This document shows, one piece after another, positions 52,301-61,129 of a stretch of DNA of 64,000 nt (positions within the stretch are counted from its first letter, which is position 1; every line of letters starts with the position of its first letter). The position numbers and the translations under genes are program-made. The notes under the pieces were generated by a model. That model saw only the letters and a program-made list of their open reading frames with translations, was not told the DNA's origin and ran no database searches. The DNA comes from Lagopus muta (taxonomy: Eukaryota; Chordata; Aves; Galliformes; Phasianidae): NCBI RefSeq assembly GCF_023343835.1, contig NC_064437.1, positions 25,271,001 to 25,335,000 of the forward strand. Reading direction: 5' to 3'.

Positions 52301-55300
52301 GAGGTGATTTTACACACTCCCTTCACATCTGCAGAATTATTTGAACAATCAAACAGACGCAGAATACAGCTTGGCTGAACCGTGCTGGAAATCCCAAACT
52401 TCTATAAACATGAATGAAGGTAAACAATGCTGCAGAGATACCTGAAGACACTTGAGTATGTGAAGAATTAAAAAAAAGAAAGTATAAGTAAATCAGGTAG
52501 TGCTAGAAAATTGTATTCTTAAAAAAAAATCCAATAACCTTATGAATAAAATAAAGATTTACGCTACCTATGAATGCAACCATGATCTGGCTGCCCAGGG
52601 AGGTTGTGGAGTCTCCTTCTCTGGAGATGTAAAAGATCTGCCTGGATGCCTACCTGTGCAACCTGGTGTGGGGAACCTGCTTTGGCAGGGGGGTTGGACT
52701 CGATGATCTCTGAAGATCCCTTCCAACCCCTACAATTCTGTGATTCTGTGATCCAAAGAAATCCAAAGAACTGAAGTATTTTAAGGACAAGAGTCATACA
52801 AGCTTTTTTTAGCTGCCCCCTTGAGAATGAGATGAATCACACCCTTGAAGATACCATCTCTCCACGTGATTATAAAAAGCTCCAGATGACTAGCTCAAAT
52901 GCAGCTGTTGAAAACATGAATGTCTAAACCTCAGATGAGACAAATCTCTGTTGTTAACATTTCTGAATTCATGTAAACATTTCCAACTTCATATTGAGTA
53001 TGCCTGCTCTAGTGTTTCTTCTGCTTAGAATATCTGCAGCACTGCTGGTCTTGCTCAGTAAAATCGCAACGGAACCAGCTGCACATCTGGCTACGTTACT
53101 CTACAATGACGATACTGCTGCTGATCTGCTGATTACTGAGTGAAAGCTTCTATCATAGATAACTGGCCAAATACAAATGGAAAGAGTCCTAAAGTATATG
53201 AAGAAGCAGTACACTGGAGAATCTTTGTTTAAAAATTGCTTTTCTGAACTGCAAAAGGACGACAGTTGTTAATCAGCAGAAAAGGCAACCAGCATGAGGT
53301 CTGACAAAAAAGAAATTTGCATGCTCCAATGATTTCAATCAGGCATGTTCAACCTGCAGGCCACACGTGGCCCCACATGATCACGAACTTAAACATTATT
53401 ATGTGATTTTTAGTGATATTTTTCATGAGATGATTGTGTGTAGCACAGACCGCATAGGAACACTGTGCAGGGGAGGGCACAGGGCAGTGCCAGCTCTTCC
53501 CCATGTCTGCCACATACACTCAGTCAAAACAAAACCCACACATACTGCATTACATACTACATTACTGTGCCACTTGGCAAGTAAAATGGAGAGATTGCTG
53601 ATAACATTTCAACCTACACACACATGTGCTTGCCTGTGAAGACATGTGTTTTTTTTGTTATTAAGTGGACATGGATGATTTTTTAAATTATCAGGACAAA
53701 ATGCTAAAAAGATTTTATGATTTGCAAAATGAAAAGTTCAAACAGCTCTGAGCCTCAAAACAAAAGAGTGATTTAATGTATAGTGAAGTGGCAGTCATCA
53801 CTAAGGCCACATTCAAGCTGCTGGCGTATCAGAAACAACAGCCACATTTTGAAGAGGAATCATTTGTCCAAAAACTTCAGTCCTGTATGGGCTTTTATCT
53901 AAGAAAAGGCAGTCCTGTTCCCAGAGCAACAGGCTTAAATCCACATTTATGTGCAGAGAGAAGAATAACACTTTTTTCAGTGCATACTTTCAGAAGTTTT
54001 CTTGTCCATCTTTTGAAGTTGTGTAGAACCTGTTAAACCACCTCTGGTGCAGTGACTGTACAACTTCCAAGTACTGAGTAAACAGAACACTTCAAACCTG
54101 ATGGAGGAACTTAAGCAGCTTCAATCGACTTCTTTAAATACTGTTGAGGCAGCAGTACAGAATGCCAGACAACTAAGAGTTCCAAGAATTCTCCATTAAT
54201 AAATACTGCAAGCCTCTATATAATTTACTCTATATACGCATTTCTGTTTTCTTTTATGTATTTATCTATCTGTCTTTTGCATCACAGAAATTTTTATAAT
54301 CAAGAGGTAGCAAAAGCACTGATGATGCTGGACTCTGTCAAAGACTGATAAAAACCTGAAGTATCTGAACAAAGGGAGATTGGAGGTGGAAGAGAATTGA
54401 AGAGGTGAAGCTCTAACCACAAATGGTGATCTTCTGCAGAACACTTAAGGCTGATGTTTTACAAGAGATTTTAAAAGTCTTCTAAAGGGGGCAATTTATT
54501 CCAGCTTGTAAGAGTGACTTATCAAGTTGACAGTTGACGGTTGATCTAAGCAATACAAAAAGTTGTAAGATCCACAGATTAGACCAAATAGGAAATCCCT
54601 GTGTTCCCCAAAACATCTAGATGGTGACAGGTTCCAAATTATACCATATGAAAAACTGCCTGTCAACTCTGGCAAACCTTTCCTGCTCAACTCTAATGAA
54701 AGCAAAAGAATAATCTAGCCTGAGAGAAGGATCATCTGTAGAAGTTTATTGTATTATTTAGACTGAAAACATCAAAAGTAAACAGCTAAAGCACCACATT
54801 AAGGATTCAAATCAACTACACTAAGAAAATGACAATGCTACATCTCAAAGTCGTATTTCCTACCTAAACCCTGCATAATGCTGAGAAGTTTCTAGGATGA
54901 CAGTAAACTGCATGAGGACCTTTGATCTCCTGTATGGTGCAATCCCAGAGAAATGTGAGCTGTGTGCTGCTTAAAAGCACCACCGTTCCTGCTGGATGAT
55001 TATGGCAACTTCTGCCAGAGCAGGCAATCTACAGACAACTGTCAAACAGTACACATTTAATAGCGGAAGCTGTCTACTCTGATTTAAGCTGGTGCCACGG
55101 ATTCTCTTATTAACATAATTTTAAAAATCACTGCCCCCAGGTATTTGATTTTTCACAACAAAAATCTGGTGTTTGCTCAAATTATGGCTTTCTTCTCAGT
55201 AAAACACAAGAGCAATTCCTGAAAACGATAATTTGAAAATAGATGACCTTGTTTCTCTTGCTGGGGGAGAAAAAGCAGAGGTGCTTTCTACAGTTACATC

Positions 55301-58300
55301 ATCCAAGTAAAGATATATCACTACAAAAATCCTATGTTACCATAACCGTGTAAAAAAACTGAAACACCCTACCAAACAAATTATTTCAAGAAAAGGTACT
55401 GTGACAGAAGTTTAATTTCTCAACTCTGGCTGCAGTCAGGTAGATCTGAGAAGCACTTGCCTTCTCCTCCCCTCCCTTTATGTTCCTGAGGGCAACAGGA
55501 AAAAAGAGCAACTTATGGCCCACCAGAAACTCAGGAAGCAAAAAGGATACCTTAAATATCCGAAGATAAATAATTTATCAAAATGAAGTCTATTCTGACA
55601 TTTTGAAGTACCTGAAGGTTAAATTGCTATCTGCTCCTGCCAAGATCTAAAGGCAGTTATCAATTATGCTTCTAAAGACTGTCAGCAACTTACAGTTCTC
55701 ACTGTCAGTTTTATAAGGCATTTCAAATACATACCCTGAGACCATTTTAATTCAGAGCAACTTGGGGGGGGGGGAAGCTGGAAGAGAGAAAAAACTATGA
55801 AAAGGTGTTGTGTACTTCACTCCATGAGGTAGGAGAGAGGTAATGAGGGGAGTATCATTTAAGAGGCTATAAAAATAATGGCCCACTTTTTAATAATTTG
55901 TTACCCTGTGGTTTATGCTGTACAATTTATACTACCTTTCCCACACCTACATTTCTCAAGTCTGCTTAAAGTAGAATTGGTATTTTAGAATAGAACCACT
56001 GCACATAATGTCCATGCTAAAATCCTTACTGAAAGGCCATTTACTGCACAAGTATGCTTACAGTTCCCACCTATTGAAATTCCACTAGAAAGGGTGGAGC
56101 TTTCTGCCTGCCCTCTCGATGGGACGTGAGGCTCCATGACGCTGTCGTCCAGCAGGTGCCTTGGTCCTGCGTTAGGGAATGTTGCGCTTTTGAATTCAGC
56201 TGTATTCATCTTGTGTATGAAACTAGGAAAAAATAATGAGAAAACTTACATCATCTCTGATATATTTCAGAAGACACTGCTTTAACATGCTGAAGGATAA
56301 CACGCAACGTGTTCCAAAAGCCTAACAAAAAACATGGTGCAAGTGATAAATTGTTGCAAACACGCATTTAGACGGGTGGCATAGGGAGCTGCAACACTAC
56401 ATAAGTGACAGGGCACGAACACTATTACCTGAAGGAACTGCTAGTGTCAAAACTACACAGTGCTCTTTGAGCCAAGAGAAAATTGGAAGGCCTTGAATTA
56501 TTTTTAATATCGAAAGGCCTTATTGTCTTATGTAACACTCACATGATTAAACTTCAGAATTTCACTCTAGCCTCATATGAGCATCTAGCAACTAAGCTTA
56601 TAGAATAAGAAGGTTAAAGATGAACTACAGACAAGTTACCTTCTTGCATTTTGAAAAAATGAGAAGGGAAGCAATGAGGTAATTATCAAAATATCAGATG
56701 CACAACTAGATAGATACAAGAAACTCATACCACCAATATGCAAAGTCATAAAAGTCTACAAAGGAGCTCTCTCACTACAAGAATAGAAATGAGAATTACT
56801 TTTTAAAATTAGAACTGAAATAAGATAAACTCAATGGCAGTTCTGTCAGTTAGAAAAATCTATTTTTACTAATTTACTAGCTATTATTCAGGCAGACACA
56901 CAGGCTTCCTAGTTTAACTAATTATCGGCTGTGACACTAGCACTACCGTTTTGAATTTGAGCTCTAGGCACGAACTGATCTGCAAGTGAAATACTGCGTA
57001 CAAAACACAGCATTTTAAAACAAAGCCTTCATACTGAAAGATAATACATCAGAAGGCTCAGGATTTTCAGGTTAAATAAAATGCTGACTTGTATCCCAGG
57101 CTGTGACACTTCCTATGCCCATGCGGAATCAAGTTCCGAGGTGAAGGGGGTGTTGGCGGCAGCAAGGCTCCTTCAGCTGCAACATTTTTCCGTCCACTTT
57201 GTGGCGATGCTCCAACTTCAGAGGCTGGGAACAAAGACAACATTACTTCCAAGTAATATTAGAATTATTATCAGGGATACTTCTAAGAAAACAGTGGACA
57301 AGCTGCAAAGACCTTTCTAAACTCAACTAGCAAGAGGTGCCCCATAACAAAATTTAATGACGTACTCCTACTGATATTTAACTGACACAGCTTCTTAACA
57401 AAACCTCTCTCTTTACAGACCAATTCAGAATTTTCATTACCAATGTACAGTGTTTAGACATCATGCTTCTTTATTAGCCTAAAGTAAATTGGCTACACAA
57501 TCACAACTCAAAAATAATGAATTTGGCAGCACGAAGTCTTTTCACAGGTACTGAGCACTTACCTACTAAATCTTCTCTGGAAGCAGCAGAGTGGGGGGTG
57601 CTGGTACCTGGTTCTATCTTTAACGAAAGTCTGCACCAAAGGAGAACTAAAAATTAGCAGGAAATAGAGGTGTGCAAAAGGAAGAGTTTTGATACATATG
57701 TAAGTTTACAATTGAATGTTTCTTGGTTTTGTCATTGCAAGAAACAATATGATGTCAGCATACATCTTGCAGCTGTGTTTAGCATACGTTATATCCAAAC
57801 ATTTTTTTTCTTTCATGTGGAAAAATGACTGCAGCAGGGCTCAAGGCTTAGAATACAACATGTCAAGGCATAATATAGTAAATGAACCCATAGCTTTGAC
57901 TCACACAGACCAGAACAAGCAGTACCATGCTGAAGGAGGACTTAAACCAATAGCAAAACTTACACTACAGCAAAGCGCTGCAACTTCTACTGATGATCTT
58001 TAAAGTCTTTTCCAACCTGAGCAATTCTCCCTGCCTGGGAACAAATATTTATATTCACTGTACCCTCAAGATTTTGTTTTTGCTATGAAGTGGGCCAACT
58101 CACTTGTCTTTACTGTTACAAAGGCCAAAATCCTTCTTTGGCTTTTCATAAAATATATTATCAACTTGCTTGCATCGATAATTCAAGCTTTTTCTACAGC
58201 AGGCATTTTTAAATGCTATTTTCAATAGCACTGTAAAGGAGGCAGACTATAAATATCTAACATCTCGTCTGCACAATTTGCAGAACTATAATCGTTGAAA

Positions 58301-61129
58301 TTAGTAAGCATGGAAAAGCATCTATTTATTTTTAGGGAGAGTTATGTTTGAAGTTTGACAGTTCCTTTCCCTCCCATCACCAGACTGCTCAGCAATGATT
58401 GATTACAAGTTCAACTTTCTTAAATAAAATCCTTCAGTAAGAAAAAACGTGGACTCGAGTCACAATGACTGTTCTTCAGTTTCAGCCTTTTCCAGACACT
58501 TTAGGAGATAAGAAGTAAAACAGTTACTTAGAGTAACAATGGCTCTTCAGAATACACTCCTCTCACACAGAAAACATTTTGACTAGAGACATACATGGCC
58601 CACAGGTAAAACGTCTACTCAGACCTTCTAAACAACAGTCACGTTTCTGTACTACTTTCAATTGTCTCAGTCTCCCTGCTATCAAAATTTGGGTTGTACA
58701 GGGTGAACAGGCTGTAGCTCCTTCAGCAATAAAATTCCCTTCAGTACATATTCCTGCCTAAGGAAGAAGGAAGGTAGAAACTGAATTCATGAAAAGAATC
58801 TGCCAGTAAGAATCAGACACTGCAGTTCAACTTGAGGGTTTGTTTTAAATTGCAGTGCTTGACCACAAAGCTTTATTCAGTGATAAGTAAGAAACACTTC
58901 CTAAATCAGGCTATAGAATATTTTGGTGAAAAAAAATAAGGCTGGATACTTGCACAAAAATGCACATAGCGTGCTCCAAAGAACAACTCACAAATCTTAA
59001 AGGATTATACACATGAAAGGAAGTTAGGTGGTTAAACTCCTGCCAACCATCCTTTGCCATAAACGTGGGTCCCTACTTACTGCCTTTCAATAAATCCATA
59101 TTAGACCTATAAACAGTTTACCATTTAACAAATTGTTATTTTAGAAAAGATAATCTGTCCCTTTAGCAAGCATGCCCACTCCCACCATTAGAATGCAGCT
59201 ACACAAGCAACTGATTCAGCACAACTAAGGTGACAAACTTCCTGGGCAGGCAGGATGGGAATGGGTGGGGAACCTCCTCAAGCAGATCAGCCAGTAGCAA
59301 ACAGAAACCTTCTTCATATGTAACAGATCTGCTGCAGGTCGCTTCCTATCCTCGGGGCTTGTTCCTGTTTCTTGCCAGAGATTTCCAACCCCCAGTTTTT
59401 GCTGGATGCCAAATCACTTAATACAGTAATAATCTTTTCATTAAGAAATTGGACGCCTCTGTCTAAGGTGGCACACTTTTTGGGAGGGGCAGTCAGATGC
59501 ACAATGTCTCGATTCTCAAAAATGAAGTGTTTACACATTTCGCACTGTGTAACCCAACCCAAGGATAAAAATAAAAAATGGGGATTTATAAAAGTGAAAG
59601 CCTTCAGTAAGAACTTGGGACCGGGATGCATAGATTAGTGCGTCATTTTTCATCAGAACAAAGTATATCTGCATTCTGCTCAGCCAGTAAGATGAACCCC
59701 ACGACAGAGCATTAGGTGTGAGCCACTGGGATGGGCTCTTCATTAACAAACACTTAGAGGACTGTAGATTAATTACAGTCAGACAGAAAAGGAAGAAACC
59801 ATGCCATCCAGCATGCTGTTATCCTATCTTACCAGAGGACCTTGCTGTAACCTCACAACTTGCAACAGATGCTCTGGAAGCAATTGCCTGCTGTAAGCAG
59901 AATTTTAGAAGTGACAGGCTTTATGTTCTGAAGTTCTTTTGTCATGAATTACAGTCAGTTACAGCATTTCATACTTACTTATAATTGTCATCTTCTACAA
60001 ACTTTTGTAGTTCTTCTATGTACTGAACCGAGTTTAGATATTTCTGGACGTGAGGCAACAGAGGAATATCTGGAGAACAGATGACATTCATTATCACCGT
60101 ACCGTTCAGTAAGCAAAGTTATTTTCCAGAAAGTATTTAAGCAGAAACAGATCACTTACCTTTTAATGTGAGACAGAGGTACAAACTACAGTTTCTATTG
60201 CTCCTGAATTCTGTAGTCCTCCAAATTCTCATGCACTGAGTTTACATTCTCCACTTACATAAACCAAGTATGTTTCCCTGTAGAGCACTTTGAGCTGCTC
60301 TGCTTATCAGATTATGTGGAAGTGAGATGTGGGAGAGAACCCCTGGCCAAACTGAAGTTTCAAACCTGTAGGACTCTATCTGAGGGCTCCTTCACAGACC
60401 ACATTCTCATTATATTGAGCTTTCAGTGGAGCCACAATCCTCTGCTAATATCACATTCCACCATCCCAAATGCAGCTTTACAACTTCACTAGAAATTGAA
60501 GAGAGGGACTGTGAGGGAGACCACCTTTGAAGAAACAGTACTTTATCTGATGCACGAACAGCACTGTAAATGTCCAAAAGGCAAGCTGTACACATTTTTA
60601 TTATCTCCAGTAAAAGAAATACTCCAAAAGCAATCTTAATATTTTTAGAAATCATCATAAAGTTATGGAACACAGAGATGTAAGTTATACTGCATGTACC
60701 AGCAAAACTACTATTAAATGCAATGTATTCCACATTTTTCTCTAGAATGTACGTACTGCAAACGTGTGTGCGACTTAAGGAAAAGGGAACTTTACTCTTT
60801 TATCCCATGCTGATGCTCTATCATAACTAACAACATCCAAATAAACTTTTACACTTTTGAACTGAGAGGGCAAGGCAGAAAGATGATGGCATACGAAAGG
60901 GTTACGCCTTGCTTGCATAGTATTACAGAAGAGAAATATCAAAGCTTTTGAGGTTGCTCTTTAACACCGCAGTATTCACACGCTAGCTTACCATATTCAC
61001 AGGACTGTTGTAAGTCTGAGATAATTCGTAGGATGTTGTTCATTAAGTTTGTTCTTTGCTCACTTTCCAGAATGCTCCCCGTCGATGGGTATGCAGAATC
61101 AATGTACGTCAAGTCTGACAGATAAATAC
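31301..61129 (-). CDS. RALGPS2: RALGPS2, Ral guanine-nucleotide exchange factor with PH domain (C-terminal 380 codons, 12 exons)
   Basis: This gene encodes an exchange factor that loads GTP onto RalA/RalB. It lacks the Ras-association domain of RalGDS-type factors and uses a PH domain for membrane targeting. Twelve exons (listed separately) join in one frame: 1145 coding bases, i.e. two bases of a split Gly, 380 codons and a TAG. In order they give the last part of the RasGEF domain ([12 protein letters not shown] block), a PxxP linker ([11 protein letters not shown]), a Ser-rich linker, and a PH domain from about VHLYPGAV to the conserved Trp of MLWFKHL. The paralogue RALGPS1 is excluded by recalled differences: here [18 protein letters not shown] and the end NLMTFE fit RALGPS2. 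The human protein is 583 residues, so about 203 residues are missing and must lie beyond base 64,000. No stop or frameshift interrupts the joined frame. Family identity is recalled, not searched. Confidence 0.95.
31331..33540 (-). other. RALGPS2: last RALGPS2 intron
   Basis: GTGAGA donor and TTTTCAG acceptor bound a 2.2-kb intron. It holds an A17G13 run at 31442-31471. Nothing else was recognised. Confidence 0.85.
31442..31471 (+). repeat. A17G13 homopolymer junction
   Basis: Seventeen A followed at once by thirteen G, inside the last RALGPS2 intron. In the transcript this reads C13U17. Confidence 0.97.
33541..33632 (-). CDS. RALGPS2: RALGPS2 exon: C-terminal helix of PH domain
   Basis: This 92-base exon follows acceptor TCTCACTTAG and ends at donor GTGAGA. 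It completes Gly and encodes 30 residues: [20 protein letters not shown], then [10 protein letters not shown]. The Trp in MLWFKHL is the near-invariant Trp of the PH C-terminal alpha helix. Confidence 0.96.
33633..34753 (-). other. RALGPS2: RALGPS2 intron
   Basis: A 1.1-kb intron (GTAGGC to CTTAG). It contains a pyrimidine-only run of 32 bases at 34356-34387 on the plus strand, which is polypurine in the transcript. No coding sequence seen. Confidence 0.85.
34356..34387 (+). repeat. pyrimidine-only tract, 32 bases
   Basis: Runs of T broken by CC and ending CCCCCCTCT, with no purine across 32 bases. It is intronic, polypurine in RALGPS2 RNA. Confidence 0.9.
34754..34859 (-). CDS. RALGPS2: RALGPS2 exon: PH domain middle strands
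   Basis: This 106-base exon follows acceptor TTGTATTTTCAG and ends at donor GTAGGC. It encodes [20 protein letters not shown], then [15 protein letters not shown], plus one base of Gly. The FLLTDSEKG wording separates RALGPS2 from RALGPS1, whose corresponding stretch is recalled as FQLNDPDKG. The upstream intron is about 6.9 kb. Confidence 0.96.
34860..41710 (-). other. RALGPS2: RALGPS2 intron, about 6.9 kb
   Basis: Bounded by GTATGT and TATTTTCAG. AT-rich, with short A/T homopolymers. No recognisable repeat family, RNA gene or exon was found in it. Confidence 0.85.
41711..41803 (-). CDS. RALGPS2: RALGPS2 exon: PH domain core strands
   Basis: This 93-base exon follows acceptor TTCTCCCTAG and ends at donor GTATGT. 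It encodes exactly 31 residues in phase 0: [20 protein letters not shown], then [11 protein letters not shown]. The pattern W-x-K-Y-W-V-x-L-x-x-x-x-L-x-Y-Y is typical of PH beta strands 2 to 4. Skipping it would keep the frame but break the PH fold. Confidence 0.95.
41804..42320 (-). other. RALGPS2: RALGPS2 intron, 517 bases
   Basis: A short intron inside the PH-domain coding region, from GTAAGA to CTCCCTAG. It begins with the ATTT repeat listed separately. Confidence 0.9.
42294..42314 (-). repeat. (ATTT)n repeat just inside a 5' splice site
   Basis: About five AAAT units on the plus strand read as ATTT repeats in the RALGPS2 transcript, starting within about ten bases of the GTAAGA donor at 42320. 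U-rich sequence in this position is the binding context of TIA1-type splicing activators. Confidence 0.9.
42321..42426 (-). CDS. RALGPS2: RALGPS2 exon: first strands of PH domain
   Basis: This 106-base exon follows acceptor CTCCTTTCAG and ends at donor GTAAGA. It finishes a Ser codon and encodes 35 residues: [16 protein letters not shown], then [19 protein letters not shown]. The basic stretch [14 protein letters not shown] is the beta1-beta2 loop, where PH domains contact phosphoinositide headgroups. The donor is followed at once by an ATTT tetranucleotide repeat in the intron. Confidence 0.95.
42427..43983 (-). other. RALGPS2: RALGPS2 intron, about 1.6 kb
   Basis: Weak GTACAA donor and good CCTTTCAG acceptor. 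Nothing else recognised. Confidence 0.85.
43984..44061 (-). CDS. RALGPS2: RALGPS2 78-base exon with weak splice sites
   Basis: This exon encodes 25 residues, [20 protein letters not shown] then HMKAS, between a split Arg and a split Ser. The upstream intron sequence has almost no polypyrimidine tract (it ends AATGGAATCCAACAG), and the donor GTACAA lacks the usual G at +5. Entry and exit phases match, so omission removes exactly 26 residues and keeps the frame. Together these features mark it as a likely cassette exon. The peptide is basic and sits just before the PH domain. Confidence 0.93.
46574..46594. repeat. 21-base perfect palindrome around one central base
   Basis: Arms ACTTGAACTT and AAGTTCAAGT flank a central G. 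It contains two AGTTCA half-sites facing outward with three bases between them. Confidence 0.9.
47396..47437 (+). repeat. three-copy 14-base tandem repeat
   Basis: Units ATACTTTTTAGAAG, TATCTTTTTAGAAG and ATCTTTTTAGGCTG follow each other. Intronic, about 260 bases downstream of the 55-base exon in the transcript. Confidence 0.85.
47693..47747 (-). CDS. RALGPS2: RALGPS2 55-base small exon
   Basis: This small exon encodes [17 protein letters not shown] between split Gly and Arg codons. Its acceptor is TTATTTTTTCAAG, which ends in AAG rather than the favoured CAG or TAG. The donor is a good GTAAGA. The peptide is acidic and Ser-rich and joins the Ser-rich linker to the NRLYHSLG exon. Because 55 is not a multiple of three, skipping this exon alone would shift the frame upstream of the PH domain. 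Confidence 0.94.
49915..49930 (+). repeat. A16 homopolymer
   Basis: Sixteen consecutive A in the large RALGPS2 intron. Confidence 0.95.
51355..51369 (+). repeat. T15 homopolymer
   Basis: Fifteen consecutive T in the large RALGPS2 intron. Confidence 0.93.
52587..52752 (+). mobile_element. CR1 LINE 3' end with intact tail repeats
   Basis: Runs from TCTGGCTGCCCAGGGAGGTT through TGGAGTCTCCTTCTCTGGAG and GGGGTTGGACTCGATGATCT to CCCTTCCAACCC and the CR1 terminal octamers ATTCTGTG ATTCTGTG. It lies antisense to RALGPS2 in the 8.3-kb intron. Its tail is the best preserved of the copies here. Confidence 0.95.
53341..54040 (+). mobile_element. possible old DNA-transposon relic
   Basis: The left part (CATGTTCAACCTGCAGGCCA, then CACGTGGCCCC) resembles the 'CCTGCGGCCCGCGGGCCGCATGCGGCCC' style of some hAT elements. 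About 430 bases on, a plus-strand frame at 53776-54036 reads [20 protein letters not shown] and [17 protein letters not shown], with no family I can name. Both the assignment and the ends are uncertain. Confidence 0.22.
55764..55774 (+). repeat. G11 homopolymer
   Basis: Eleven consecutive G, about 300 bases from the 152-base RALGPS2 exon on its downstream (intron) side. Confidence 0.93.
56071..56222 (-). CDS. RALGPS2: RALGPS2 exon: serine-rich central linker
   Basis: This 152-base exon lies between acceptor TTTTTTCCTAG and donor GTGGGA. It encodes 50 residues starting [19 protein letters not shown], continuing [13 protein letters not shown], and ending [11 protein letters not shown], between split Asn and Gly codons. 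The linker is polar and probably disordered, rich in potential Ser/Thr phosphosites. An internal in-frame ATG (HKMNTAEF) is present but has no evidence as a start. The downstream intron is the longest here, about 8.3 kb. Confidence 0.95.
56223..57088 (-). other. RALGPS2: RALGPS2 intron, 866 bases
   Basis: Begins with the unusual GTCAGC donor and ends with a strong TTTTTTCCTAG acceptor. In-frame read-through meets a stop within about eight codons. Confidence 0.88.
57089..57224 (-). CDS. RALGPS2: RALGPS2 exon: proline-rich SH3-binding linker
   Basis: This 136-base exon follows acceptor TTTGTTCCCAG. It encodes 44 residues including [24 protein letters not shown] and [11 protein letters not shown], between split Ala and Asn codons. 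The overlapping PxxP motifs are the region through which RALGPS proteins are reported to bind SH3 adaptors such as Grb2, Nck and PLC-gamma. The donor is non-consensus, AA/GTCAGC. It is supported because AA plus the T that opens the next exon makes Asn, giving the expected GYNFIHK join. Reading on into the intron adds only a handful of residues (KSAFYLT) before a stop. Confidence 0.93.
57225..57562 (-). other. RALGPS2: RALGPS2 intron, 338 bases
   Basis: Short intron between the two linker exons, GTAAGT to TTCCCAG. Nothing else recognised. Confidence 0.9.
57563..57630 (-). CDS. RALGPS2: RALGPS2 exon: linker after RasGEF domain
   Basis: This 68-base exon follows acceptor TTTGGTGCAG and ends at donor GTAAGT. 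It completes Lys and encodes 22 residues, [20 protein letters not shown] then LV, plus one base of the next codon. The Ser/Thr-Pro content marks it as a flexible linker. Its phases (2 in, 1 out) complement those of the next exon (1 in, 2 out), so the two together form a frame-neutral 204-base pair. Confidence 0.93.
57631..59978 (-). other. RALGPS2: RALGPS2 intron, about 2.3 kb
   Basis: GTAAGT donor and GGTGCAG acceptor. It contains a short CR1-like fragment near 57.99-58.03 kb. Confidence 0.88.
57985..58028 (+). mobile_element. short CR1 3'-end fragment
   Basis: CTTCTACTGATGATCTTTAA, then AGTCTTTTCCAACCTGAGCA and ATTCT follow the CR1 tail consensus. Only about 45 bases remain. Confidence 0.6.
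59979..60069 (-). CDS. RALGPS2: RALGPS2 exon: last helix of the RasGEF domain
   Basis: This 91-base exon follows acceptor TTCTCCAG and ends at donor GTAAGT. It completes Asp, then encodes 29 residues ([20 protein letters not shown] to EDDNY) plus two bases of Lys. The stretch [14 protein letters not shown] is an amphipathic helix that closes CDC25-type GEF domains in this family. The entry and exit phases differ, so skipping this exon alone would shift the frame. Confidence 0.95.
60070..60991 (-). other. RALGPS2: RALGPS2 intron, 922 bases
   Basis: GTAAGC donor and TTCTCCAG acceptor. Nothing else recognised. Confidence 0.9.
60992..61129 (-). CDS. RALGPS2: RALGPS2 exon: end of RasGEF catalytic domain
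   Basis: This 138-base exon follows acceptor TTGCTCAG and ends at donor GTAAGC. It starts with two bases that finish a Gly codon, then encodes 45 residues beginning [17 protein letters not shown] and ending QQSCEY, plus the first base of Asp. The G-IYLSDL block is the structurally conserved C-terminal part of CDC25-type GEF domains, comparable to the PFFGIYL region of SOS. Entry and exit phases are equal, so skipping it would keep the frame but destroy the GEF fold. It is the most 5' RALGPS2 exon in the window. The exon that should precede it, ending PCIPYLG in human, was sought up to base 64,000 and not found. Confidence 0.95.

Larger units (their letters stand above)
47748..56070 (-). other. 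RALGPS2: RALGPS2 intron, about 8.3 kb
   Basis: The largest complete intron in the window, GTGGGA to TTCAAG. It carries a CR1 3' end inserted against the gene at 52587-52752, a possible old DNA-transposon piece at about 53.34-54.04 kb, A16 at 49915, T15 at 51355 and G11 at 55764. No exon was seen. Confidence 0.85.

Noticed and set aside
55985-56070. Extension of the 152-base exon beyond its donor ([10 protein letters not shown]...)
   Set aside because: The GTGGGA donor at 56070 joins in frame to the SSDGSEL exon, giving the conserved RALGPS2 sequence. The extension is intron read-through.
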